DNA of 64,000 nt from Triops longicaudatus. Taxonomy: Eukaryota; Arthropoda; Branchiopoda; Notostraca; Triopsidae. The notes under the pieces are model-generated. The model did not search any database and was not told the DNA's origin. It saw only the letters and a program-made list of their open reading frames with translations. The DNA lies in NCBI GenBank assembly GCA_022885665.1, contig JAGQDJ010000133.1:62001-126000 (forward strand), given 5' to 3'. A program made the translations under genes and the position numbers. Positions 22,325 to 33,836 of the stretch are shown here, in pieces (the stretch's first letter is position 1; the number at the start of each line of letters is the position of its first letter).

Positions 22325-25300
22325 ATCGCGAGGACATGGTGGGGGATTTGAAAAAGTACATAAAGAATTTTTTCTTTAAACCACTTTTAGTTTCTTTCTC
22401 TAAGATTTAAAAGATTTAGTGAAAGAAATGCTTCAGATGTACTAATTTGGGCTCAGGGAGTTAAGGTTTGGGGGAGGGTGGCTTGTATGAAATTTTGTTA
22501 CCAGGTATTTATCAGTCGTTATGGTAATTACATCTTAATAAAGCCGCGGACTTTATTCTCGAAGCAAATTCGATGTTCAAAAGCTACCCTCCAAAATTCA
22601 ACCATGTTATAGCTTACAAGATTTGGAGGGGAGCGCGTCGCGGTCAGAATAGTCGGAACGTGCGATTAAAGGCATGAAAAAGCTCCACCCCAGAAATCAA
22701 AACATCCCACAAAAGTTGAACATACTATGGACGAACAAAACTAATTAATGTGTGTCAAGGATATTAAGGATACCCATCATTTATAACGAGAAATTTTCTG
22801 CAGGAGTGATACTTCTGATTTTTTGTCGTGTAATTTCTCGTTCGCGCGCAAAGTACTAAAGCGTGGGTAACTTTGTACGGCGTACATTGAAAATTAAAAA
22901 CGTGCAGTACGACAACTAAAGTAAGAAATTGTGCAAGTTATTCGAGCCTGCATGGTTTCTAAAAACACAGAGAATCAGATTTTTAGTTTCGTTTAGCTCA
23001 AAAACTGGCTAAAATAAACAAGAAAAATTAAACAAAAAAGCGTTTTAGCGACAAAATGGGTTTTACAAGTTTCTAGAGTAGACAAAGGCTTGCGTTTTGT
23101 CCCTTGTACAGTTTTCGTCTGATCTAGTGACTTGTAAAACGAATGTAAGACAATAGACTCAGCAATAGGCTTCGGCCTACGCTGGCATCAATGAAGAAAA
23201 AAAACGCTTTTTTGTTTAAAATAAGTGGACGTTACCATTGCCCAACATTGTAGTATGGAATATTTTTTTTTATAAGTCAGTTGCACTTATATCTTTATGA
23301 TTCTTTGAGGAGCCAACATGCAACCGCTGGTGAAGCTCAGCCGTCGAAGTGTCTTATGTTGGCTTTACACCGGGCTGTCGGCGTGTTGAGACATACGACG
23401 GGCGCCCTTGCTTTTTCTCATGGACGTGTATTGTACCATCTCTTTTAAGACTTGAATAAATTTATGTACATTGCACAGATAGTTTTATATCCTCTATTTT
23501 AAAGTTCGAAAGAATTATCCTTAAATTTTGAGAAATCTTTTAGTTTATTTTTCATTTTAAGTTGAATCTTTACACATAATCAGGAGCATAGATTTTGACA
23601 GTGTTACAAAGGATAATATTTTGATTATATTAATTCTAATTTGCAACCACATACACATGCATTACAACCATGTAATGTGCGTACGTGAGTCAAATACGAC
23701 TGACACGTTATAAAGGTAGATTATTGGAGGACCAATCGAAGCTCGTCGGGAATGTCAACTTTATTTTTTTAATGAGTATAATTCCGTAGTTAGAAGTGAA
23801 AAAGGTACTTCCAGTCTTGTGTAATGTAATGAAAGTGTAGCACTTATTGTGAATTCTAACATCGAGTGTAATCTTCAGAAATAAGACACACGACAAGCTT
23901 TTGGTGGCTCTGTACGGTTGGGTTTAATGACTTTCAAAAACCTTGATGACATAAGCCCTTGATATTTTTTGAAATCTCTTTTCCATGAATATGAGCTCGC
24001 TCACAGCTTCTCTTGACCGTGTTGTGAAAGACTATTAACATAAAATTAGGTATACACACTGTAAGAAAAGTCCCTCATCTTTTGCGGCAAAAAGCATCCA
24101 ATAACAGCAGGAGCCAGGTTGGTGGTTTTTAACACCAGAAAATAATTCTGGAACTTCCATGCTTAAAAAGGTATCCACAACCCTCAAAAACTGGTATTTC
24201 CAAAATCCCCAAATTTGTAGTATTTATTTCCAGAATAAGGGCTATCAGCGCTATTAACTAGTATTTATATCTACTATTGTGTACCATATTTGAAGCAGAA
24301 TATTTCTTGTTATATTGTATTCATTAACAAACCTGTTTAAGTTCAAAGCAAAATAAAATACAATCGAAACTGTACACAAGTCAAAATACAATGTTTAATG
24401 CGAGATACAGCCAATACACAAGTCAACATACAATAAAAGACAAACCAATCGGTTGAAGTAAAAACACTAGAAAACGCGAGTTAAAAATCAATGTCAAGTT
24501 ATTTGAAGTCACAATACATACAAACGCAACGTAAAAAATATTCACAAGCCACTGCCATTCATGTCGTCCACGTACATTGAACATGACAGACAAATATAAA
24601 CATAAAACACATATACCATGAAAACAACAGAAAATTCAAGCTCAAAATACATCCACAACACACATTTACAAAAATCAACATTTAATACAAAATTCACTTC
24701 GATTTTTTTCACTATCCAGATGGCACAACATTTGTTTGGATCCTGTTTTCTGCAAAGCGTAACCTTTCATGCCAAGTCTGAGCAGTCCTTATAACTTGCC
24801 CTGCTAGTAACAATGAAACACTGTCGTCTCCCGAGCTTGGTTGTCCCCCTGACGGAACTCACACGTACTATTAACATTACGTGTCAATATCAGTTCTTAG
24901 CAATTTGAACTACCTATTCTAGCGATAGTCTACTGTTGTTTTTGAGAAATATACTGATAATAAATGTGAGATTATCGTTTTTATGCTTAAGCTAACTGTT
25001 ATGAGCGCCGGTTGCCCCATTACTGAGAGGAGCAAACCATCCTTCGGGGCAGCTATCAATTTTTGGCGGAGGAAATATCGATTTCTGGAATTTTTTAAAA
25101 ACCAATTTCTAGTACCCGTTTTAACAGTGCATGTCTGAATGACTCCACTTGTTCTGCCGATCTTACTCACAGGAGTTTACTGAACTCGATTGGATGTTTC
25201 TGAGCGTCATGTAACATATTCACATACATTAGTGATTGAGATATATTTTTTGTTGGCCACATGACTCACCAGTATCCTTTGTCCATTACAAAAGTAGTAA

Positions 25301-25460
25301 ATGAGGATTCTGCCTAACAATACATCCCGCAATATGTGTCAGAGCCGTAATAAAGAGACATTATAGTTAACTCCGCATTTAATTGGCAGGCCATTCATAG
25401 ACGCCAATTTCCTACATTATAACACGAGTAAGCGAGACGTTTTCAGTAAGGAAAACGCAA
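22325..25460. other. gene-poor region with structured and low-complexity patches
   Basis: No protein gene supported. Contains GC-rich hairpin-forming sequence at 23166-23401 and an A/C-rich tract at about 24333-24720; both are described under findings. Confidence 0.35.
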
Positions 25461-25483
25461 AGTCCCTTGCAAATTACGGCTTA

Positions 25484-25509
25484 TAACCTAAATAGTAAGG
25501 GGTATATAA
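25484..25509 (+). promoter_or_regulatory. core promoter of cysteine-rich peptide gene C
   Basis: TAACCTAAATAGTAAGGGG plus TATATAA, one base different from the gene B promoter block. The upstream CTTGCAAA is also shared. The TATA box is 98 bp before the start codon. Confidence 0.7.
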
Positions 25510-25600
25510 AGATCTAAGTTTTCTAGTGAACTCACAACTACAGCAGCTTGTCGGTTCTTACCGTTCTTGCGAAGAACAACAATCGTCGAGCATTCTGAAA

Positions 25601-25957
25601 ATGTCTTCTTATACACTGGTAACTTTCCTAATTAAGCCACCTACATTTCACTTAACCAAAGTATTTTAGGTTGCCCTTGCGTTTGTTGCTGCTATTTTCG
25701 TCGCGTCATTTGCAGCTCCAATGCAATCCGCTGAAGAAGTAGAAAATAAACGCCAAGAGCGCGGTTTCGCCCATTACCCCTGTGCACTTGATGGATCATG
25801 CCCTGATAAGCAATATTGTGGTAGCTACAATTCGTCCGTTGGTTTTTCGCTATGCCAACCAAAGAAGTGCAATTTTGCGCCTTGTTCAGAAGGCAAAGAG
25901 TGCTTTAGCGGCTCTTGCCTTTTAGGCAAGTGTGTGGCCTGCATTGGATGCTGCTAA
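25601..25957 (+). CDS. cysteine-rich secreted peptide C (12 Cys)
   Basis: Exon 1 is 25601-25618 (18 bp, MSSYTL, identical to B), followed by a 51-bp phase-0 intron, then exon 2 at 25670-25957; 101 residues, the same length as B. Signal peptide VALAFVAAIFVASFAA, propeptide ending KRQER, mature start GFAHYPC. The 12-cysteine framework is identical in spacing to B, with the NSS site before VGF. AATAAA at 26097. B and C are the most recent pair in the cluster, judged by identity across promoter, exon 1, intron length and coding sequence. Confidence 0.82.
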
Positions 25958-26102
25958 AAACGATACCATTCTGAGGTGCGCGAGCAAGCCAGAAGTTGGT
26001 TAACAACACCAAGTTTATAACCTCTACGACTACACTATTTATTTAATTTATTCAAATATCCAATTTTACTTGAGATATCTTGCACTCAACTTGAACAATA
26101 AA

Positions 26103-29100
26103 GTTGTATAAAAATCTCGAGTTGTAATCCATACAATTCCACGTTTAATGTCGCACACCATGCAACCAAATTGATAACTAATGCTTCTGAGGAACATTTG
26201 ACAATAGCATTGCTAATACTGTACTGGTAATACACGCATCTTAACAGCAATGTTTATTTACGGATCCACTGGTAATGCGGAACATAGGTGGGTTTATTGA
26301 CATCGAGCATTTTTGTTCACTACAAGCTAAGCCGTTATCCGAGAATATTTTTCACAGATGAAAATGTGTCCTTCGGCCGAACAAGGCAGAGCTACGCTTT
26401 TCTACTGCACAAGCTACTGTATGAAAAGAAATATGACAAGAATCTTGTTCTAGGATGAACGATCATCTTTTGCAAAATTACTGCATTGCTGTATCAAAGG
26501 CAGTAATCCGGCGTAAGTGCTAAATCAGGTGATTTAAACTTGCTTTCATAAATGAAGAGTCATCTCCCCCGCTAAAACTCTTTAGTAAACTTAAGTACCT
26601 TTGCTGGAATTTGCAGGTGTCAAATCAATCACTTTTGGAACCGTTTTGATTTCCAACATTATCCTTGTTAGCTTTTTTTTTTAAAAAAAATACTTCATTC
26701 CTCACGATTTATCAGGTTTCTTTATTTAATTAGCCCCCGAAAAGAAAATGGTCAAGTGAAACAAGCTGAACTGTGGGTGTCGAACTATTTTCATTATTCC
26801 CTGAAAGTGTTAACACTATTTCTCTTTGGAGGAGGAGATACAAACTCCGTTTGTGGTGGAAACTCCATCAAAAGCATTTTTATCTCTAATACATACTTTG
26901 TCTAATCCCAGCTACTAGACGTTGTTCTCCTAACTGCTCTAACTGTTTCTGGAAAACTGGCGTTCATTTTGCTTTGTGGTTGTTGACTTCTTTAATTTAA
27001 AAAATGTATTCCTGACAGAATTTTTTAGAGCGATGTACAATTGGCCACTTTTGCAAGAAAATGCGTAACGTATTTTTTTACTTTCTTTACTTTGATGTTT
27101 ATACTAAGAATTCTCAGAAATCTGTAAAAAAAAACGCTTGCCAATTTTCTGGCAGGAAACGCCCGTTCTGGCTCCCTCGATTTTCGGCGATTCAGTTTTT
27201 CCGTACCCCACTAAGACCGTTTTTCGACTAAATAAAAATGATGGTCGGAATTTATACCACTTCGTCTGTATTTATCGACCAATATTTCACACTCCTTTTT
27301 TCCGAAAACGAAATTCGTTACATATATGACATAACTGTTCTTTCTTATCAATATATTCCGTGCATTTACTTTTCTTGTCAACAATTAACACGTTCTGCTG
27401 CCCTTGTATTATGCAATGGTAGTGCTCACTGAATGTGTGAAAGCAGATTTGCCTTGTTGTAACACATATGTATATGGAAAAATTCTGTTTGCATTCAACT
27501 ATGCTACGCTCTGCGTGTTCTTATGATGAGCAAAACGTATGAATGGGACTGAGTGATCAGGGTTTATGCAAATACCTGTTACGATCATGCTATTTTTCCC
27601 CATGCTAAGGAAGCAAATTAGAGGATTTTTTCTTTTTTGATTAAAACAGGGCCATACATACAAACTATATAAATTCACCCCATTGCGACTGGCTACTAGT
27701 CAAGAAGATGAGTCACGAAGACTTTTTGGAAAGAAAACACTTGGATATTTTTTTCTAATACCTCACATTGTTTTTTTTTCTATTTTTTTTTTCTCAAATG
27801 TATTTTTTCACATTTTGACAAAATGTTTTGAGGTAACTTTTTAAAGTCGATGAGATTAACTTCGTCCCTTGAACAGAAAGATTTAGTAGCAATAACTTGT
27901 GTTCATTTTTTCACATATTCCTCATTAAAGCAGATCCTTAAATTGCGCGAAAACTGACAAACAGCAGAACTGGATAGCTTTACGCTCGTAACTAAATGTT
28001 TCTATTTAAATGATTCCTCTAAAATATCTACTGCACATTGCGCAAGTTAATGACATTATAATTATCTCACACGTGTTAACATTTTTACATGGAATTTTGT
28101 AATTGTTTCTCAACGAACTCTAGTGAAAACCAAAAGTTTTTTTAAAGTAAAATATTTTAAAAATACTTGAACATCTTTTGTGTAGATGTACCCAATATAA
28201 GGCTTGCCCCGAAACCCACTGAAGTACCCCCGTAGGCCTGCTTGAAACAAGAATATAGGCTACATGTAAAAAAAAAATAAGATTTTTTTTACCTTACATT
28301 TAACGACAGGTTTTTCCAATAGTGTAAGCCAAAATATGTACTGCATCCCTCCACTATTATGCGTGAAAGTCGGTGAAGCCCGTATAATTCCCAAATGCTT
28401 AGGCATGCAAATGAGCAAAGGGTTAGAAAGCGGTGCTAGTTTCTCCTAGACTCCCATTTATTACGTATGACATGCAACAAGGAAAACTCCCTTTGACTCA
28501 ACGAAGTCAACGTAATAACGACGCATAGATTACCTAGTTGAATTGTAAAGACAACTTTTTGTAAGCACTGCTAGAAAGCTGTTGTGTAGATAGTAGATAC
28601 TGTTCTGTTCTTTGTGATACTGTTCATTGCGACACATCTGACGGCGCCAAAATCGAAAGAGTAAAAAAATACTAGATACTCACTCGAAACTTGCCGAAAA
28701 TGTCACGATAATACGAGTCTTTATTTCCTGTCGGCCTAATGCACAAAGAACGAACAAAGGAAGTCGTCTCTATAAAAAAAAGATAATTTATAAATTAAAT
28801 TCTGATCAAATCCAATTTGTTAAGAAGCACACATTTGAATGTTAGTTAAATTAATGCAGTTTACAAGAACGTGAAGGACTTGGACGCATGAACTAAACTT
28901 ACTTTGATGTTCGAAGGTAGCCTGTAATACATAGCCAAGTCTTACTAATGGAAATTTTTTATAAACCAAAAAACTATCCTTTACATAAGGGACTAAATAA
29001 AATTCGGCGGTTCATCAAAACGAGCTTAGTCTCCACCCAAAGCAATAAAAAAGAACCCGGGAAACAGGCAACGTGACATGGGGAAGTGGGACACTAACGT

Positions 29101-29340
29101 GTGAGTAATGTGCACCCGTTTTACTTTCAATTTCGAAATGTGCTCAGAAGAACAAAAGCACAGTTGCTTGTCTGAAAAAGTGGGTCAACACATAAGCTTC
29201 CATGTCTTGGGGACTCCGAAGCACTATAATTTTTTTTCCTCCTAACATCTTTTTCACCATAGGCACAATATCACCCCTTTCGCACCTTGCATAATTTGTA
29301 GCTCTAGAAAGCGAGTATAGCCTCTTCTTGTAGCCCTGCT
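26103..29340. other. intergenic, nothing recognised
   Basis: About 3.2 kb of AT-rich DNA with T-runs (for example near 27770-27800) and no supported exon, RNA gene or repeat boundary. Confidence 0.4.
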
Positions 29341-29344
29341 TCAG

Positions 29345-29353
29345 TATAAATAA
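29345..29353 (+). promoter_or_regulatory. TATA box of cysteine-rich peptide gene D
   Basis: TATAAATAA lies 98 bp before the start codon at 29443, matching the other family members. Confidence 0.65.
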
Positions 29354-29442
29354 GAGACGTGTACCGACCTAAGCATCAGAGTTCTCAACGACCTCACAAG
29401 TTCAACATCATCACTTTCCAGCAATCTTCAAACCTCCTAAAA

Positions 29443-29828
29443 ATGGTTTCTTCTAAGATGGTAAGAATATTGACATCAAAGTATTAATTCCTACCTCACG
29501 AAATATACCTACCAAGAACTTTACATCATATTAATTTTATTCTTTATATTTGTAGCCCCTTCTCGCCTTGGCATTAGTAGCCAGCGTCTTTGTCTTGACC
29601 CTCGCTGCACCTCAGACACAAAACAAGAGAGGTTTTGCGGTTTATCCTTGTGACCCATCTACTGGGGCATGCCCCAATAATCAGTACTGCGCTGGTTACA
29701 ATGCAACAGTAGGCTTCTCTACCTGCGCAAAGAAGAAGTGTCCCGGTACTAGCTGTGCTGCTGCTACCGAATGTGCCAGCGGTACCTGCATTTTGGGTGT
29801 TTGCGGACCTTGCATCGGTTGTTGTTAA
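29443..29828 (+). CDS. cysteine-rich secreted peptide D (12 Cys)
   Basis: Exon 1 is 29443-29460 (18 bp, MVSSKM), followed by a 95-bp phase-0 intron, then exon 2 at 29556-29828; 96 residues. Signal peptide PLLALALVASVFVLTLAA. The propeptide is very short and ends in dibasic NKR before GFAVYPC. It has 12 cysteines in the family pattern, with one extra residue between cysteines 1 and 2, and the NAT site before VGF. The longer intron groups it with gene E. Confidence 0.82.
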
Positions 29829-31940
29829 TCATCAAAAGGAGCATATGCCAATCAAAAAAGATTATATTATATAGATTTTATGCTGGGGCTCATCCCGTTT
29901 TCCTTTCCTACTTAGCTCCAAACTTATTCGAGACATTTGTAATGTTCGAAAGAAAAATATATAAAAGACCTAACTAAATTGTGTCATAGTTTCTGTTTTC
30001 ATTCCAAACCCTTTATTTCCCTTAGCCCCAAGTGGCCCTAATCCACGTGACTCCTGGCAGACGTACAACACCTAAAGATTCCTTCATTCGTTTATTTTGA
30101 CATAATTAACCACACAAAGGTAAAAGAAGAGAAAAAAATCCGCCGAGGAAGAGAACTCTTGTATTAAAAAAAATACATCTTCGTTCACAATAACTGCCAC
30201 CTTAACCCCCAGTTCGTGACTGCAGGACTGCTCACACGGTCTGGAACATCTTAGTGTTCCAAATGCGAACACCTGTTATTTCACCCGATTGTCGTACAAT
30301 AACCTCAAATGGTTATTTGTGTTTGTAAAGAAAAAAAAAAACGCAACTCTGTGTCACAGCAATAAAGTAGGTCATTTTTTCCTGGCTGAATATAGACTTT
30401 TGTATTGCACGGTAAAAGCCCTTCATTTGACGACTTTTCTGTCCACGCAATTGCTGCTCGAGGTTAAAATACGTGTAGAATAAAAGCCCCCTATCCGTGT
30501 GGTAGGGAAATAGGCCCTACGTCGAAAATTCGGTGAAGTAGACAAAAAAGCAGTCATATCATACAAATTAGATTGAAAACATATTGTTTACGTGATCCTT
30601 ACACAACTTTGCTACACAAGCTGTCACTAAGTCAAGAAATTATTCGCGGAAACTGCACTTTTCTTTCTGATCTTGTTCAGAATAAAGTAATTTAACAGTT
30701 TTCTAATTAAAGTACGCAAAAATAGGACAAAAGAGATGCCGTTAGAAAAGGAGGCATATCCAGCCGCTAGGTCGGAAGCAATTCTAGAGTGAAGGCATGG
30801 AGTAATCCAACGTACCGTCAACTTTTTAGTTTCTTGTGTCAAAATATGCCTCAGCGTAAATCATCATCCCAATCAGAATTTGACCTCCGCGGATTCAAGG
30901 AAAGTCGCAATAAAGCCAATCAAAATGGACTTTTCAAATACGGTGGAGACCACTTCAAACGATTCCTGGGGCCGATTATTTCAGCGAAAGAATTAAAACA
31001 CGTTTTCACACATTTGACAATCAGCTTTCACAAACACTTATTTTTAACACTTTTCGATGACAACATTCATTACAGCGTTGAAAACTGCAAAGGAAAGATG
31101 TAGCGAAAGGAGAAAACTTTGGCAATTTTGATGTTTTCCCACGTGACATTAGGTAAATCCTGGTAAACTATACCGATTTAGGCAAGTACGCTTATACCCA
31201 TTACGCTTGTCCTGTCTCGAGCCAGTCCGCTAAGAGATTCACGTCACCCTTTTTATAAACATACATGGCTACCACATAACAGTCAAGCAACAAAATAAAA
31301 GAAATTAAATAAACATCAAAAAGAAATATATAAAATAAACAAAAAAGAGCAAATAAGTGCACTTCTATCCACCTACAAAAAACGAAAATTCACTAGCCAA
31401 TCTACATGATCACGACGAATGCATTATTGGCTAGTACTGAAAGTACGCGTTGAAAACTCCGCAGGTCAAACTGAATGGCCTCTAATGGCCGAATTCATCT
31501 TGTACGCGATTAGTCCGAGTACTTTTCCCGTTAATGAAGGTAAATCAGCCTCAAGAGGCATAAATGAATTCTGTGACTTGCTCGGTAAAGGTATTTTTGC
31601 TCAGCACTATACAGTGCACCCCTGCGGAACGTCCACAGGAGAAGAATATGGACTTATATTAAATTTCCCCCTTGCTTGTTCCAGAAACGTACAAATGTAT
31701 ATGTCTTTTTTTTTCATCCATTTTAATTACCGCAATTCCTTAAAAATTCACTGCAGTACCGTAATGTAAACGTTCTAGTTTTATTATTGAGAGTCTGTGT
31801 CACAACAATAAAACGAGTCTTTCTAACGTAGAGATGCGCATATTATTTGCAACGCATAGGAAATCGTCTCCCTTAGCGTTTTATTACAAATATCTGGCAT
31901 ATTTTCCACAAACGTGCAAACAAGAGGAGAGTATGCGGAC
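29829..31940. other. intergenic, nothing convincing
   Basis: Open frames at 30789-31103 and 31419-31769 lack start context, splice partners and recognisable domains. A faint resemblance of TVHPCGTSTG (near 31608-31637) to the VYPCDPSTG region of peptide D is too weak to call a relic. Confidence 0.3.
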
Positions 31941-31951
31941 TTCTTCAACGG

Positions 31952-31959
31952 TATAAATA
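31952..31959 (+). promoter_or_regulatory. TATA box of cysteine-rich peptide gene E
   Basis: TATAAATA lies 86 bp before the start codon at 32038. Confidence 0.65.
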
Positions 31960-32037
31960 CCTTGCGACCATCGATCAGCAGCATTCTTCTCTACCGCTTT
32001 ATTTCAGTAACGTCGTTAAAATCTCTACGTCGTTAAA

Positions 32038-32443
32038 ATGGTGTGCACTAAGTTGGTAAGATCATGCTAGTATTTCCTTTACTTCGTATAAGTAACTAGC
32101 TTATAAACATCTTTAATCTTCGTAATCGACTATATTTCCTTTTCAGCAGACATTATTGGCTTTGATGCTTGTCGCCTCTGTCCTCGTTTTAGCACACGCT
32201 GCCGCACTCACGGAATTGGACATCCCCGCGGAGGTACAAGCCAGAGGATTCGCTACATATCCATGCAGCACTGATGGAGACTGTCCTAACGGTCAGGTTT
32301 GCACCGATGTCAGCACGTCTGCAGGCTTTCCCGTCTGTAAAAAGAAAAAATGTGCCAGTACTCCTTGCCAGTCCAACAGCGAATGCATCAGTAACTCTTG
32401 CTACTTTTCTCGGTGCACTAATTGTAATGTCTGTGGTTGTTAA
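32038..32443 (+). CDS. cysteine-rich secreted peptide E (12 Cys, divergent)
   Basis: Exon 1 is 32038-32055 (18 bp, MVCTKL), followed by a 91-bp phase-0 intron, then exon 2 at 32147-32443; 104 residues. Signal peptide QTLLALMLVASVLVLAHAAA, propeptide LTELDIPAEVQAR, mature start GFATYPC. Twelve cysteines, but the end is CNVCGC rather than CIGCC. The tyrosine-asparagine glycosylation segment is replaced by DVSTSAGF, so the conserved N-glycosylation site is lost. It is closest to the pseudogene at 33837. Confidence 0.8.
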
Positions 32444-32702
32444 CTCCAGTATTACCAGCCAGTTCCCTTGAGAAATGGTACACTTAAACTGCCCCCTACT
32501 ATGTGTCATCACCAGTATATTCCCCTCACAGAGTTTGCCGTATTTATTTCTACCTATTCCTTAACGAATACACAAGTGAATTCCACACTCCAAACAATTA
32601 CAGATACTGTAAGGTTTACTAACTAATAATACAAGCTTAATCAACATCAACATATTATGACTGCTGGAATACAGCTTAATCTCTTTAGCTCATTCTAAAT
32701 AG

Positions 32703-32804
32703 TATAAATAACTTTAGTTCTTATACACACGTGTGCCACGTTCAACTCAAGAGCAAAAGCACGTTGATCTTGCTGACAAACCCAAAATGAACGCTGGGTT
32801 CAAA
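32703..32804 (+). promoter_or_regulatory. possible orphan promoter and start exon of a lost family member
   Basis: TATAAATA at 32703 is followed 84 bp later by an ATG (32787) with an AAA context, the geometry of the intact family promoters. The following 18 bp lack a GT donor and no second exon is found. Could be coincidence. Confidence 0.3.
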
Positions 32805-33836
32805 CTTTTAACTAAACCAATCCACGTATTCTGAATACGTCTTTGCTGAGTTACGTGTGTATTAAACACGTCGGACATCCTAAAATACGAGGTTAATAAG
32901 AATGTGTTTACGGAAACCCCTACTAATTACATTCTAAGCCTGTTAAGTATTTTTTTAGAAACACGACTTCCAGATATCTGTTTCTTTTAATCATGCGCAA
33001 AATAACAACGAAGATATTCAGCGCGGTCATTTGGTGCAGTGACGTAACGGGGTGATAGTCCGGCACGTGCGGGCACGAAAATGGCAGTTTTTATTAGTTC
33101 AGCAAGGCCGCACGATGTCTTGAGGTAGCATGTTTTATCTCCCCCGTGACGTCAAGTTAGGGCGACGAAAAGCTTCGCAAGGCAATAAATCTGGAACGGC
33201 TCTTCAGAAAAAGTTGAAACAAAATTCAATGTCCGTAGGATTACGTGCATAATAAGAATTAATCAAAATCTCTGTAGGTGTTTTTGTTGTCCATTGCGTT
33301 TTAATGACCTCGGTATACCCAACTTCGACTATTTTTTTAAAAAACTCATTACGGCATTATCTCCCTGAATACTGAGGGGCAGAAGGAAAATGTGTAAAGT
33401 GGAACAACAAATGGCTCATCGTGAACATAGGAAGCGTCAATTGTGCAATTCGTTCGAGAGACCTACATTCTTCATTATTACCTCTACATTTGTAACTACA
33501 AAGTTGTTTAAATATTCTGATAGCAGCATTACAATAAGAACATCTGCTTGTTGCTTATTTGTAGAATACAACTTTAATTCTCTAATTACATTATTGCGAG
33601 TCTGTGTTATAAAAATAAATTCGAACAATTAAAAGACTGATTGCTACAAATTCTACTTACTGCAGTTTACAGAACATGCTATTAAGTGTTTCACTTGAAT
33701 CTTAAAATTTGACAAACCAAAGAATAATCATGCTTTTTCAACAGTAAAAATAACGAGACTAAGAAACCATCAACTGCATTGTTCGCTACCGACTTTTCTC
33801 TAGTAACAACTCTCCTTCCTCAGTGACTTTTTCAGA

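Noticed and set aside
24057..24300. CACTGTAAGAAAAGTCCC as a second copy of the 7653 foldback element
   Set aside because: Only one end is visible and the interior does not match, so no element boundaries can be given.
30789..31103. 104-codon open frame between peptide genes D and E
   Set aside because: No signal peptide, no splice structure, no recognisable motif; similar-length chance frames are common in this window.
31419..31769. Open frame containing TVHPCGTSTG, reminiscent of peptide D VYPCDPSTG
   Set aside because: The resemblance covers fewer than ten residues, cysteines are missing and no start exon or TATA box is positioned for it.
18768..32443. Possibility that the cysteine-rich peptides are Dickkopf-type or EB-module proteins or known toxins
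   Set aside because: Only the loose cysteine rhythm agrees; spacing and flanking residues do not let me assign any of these families.
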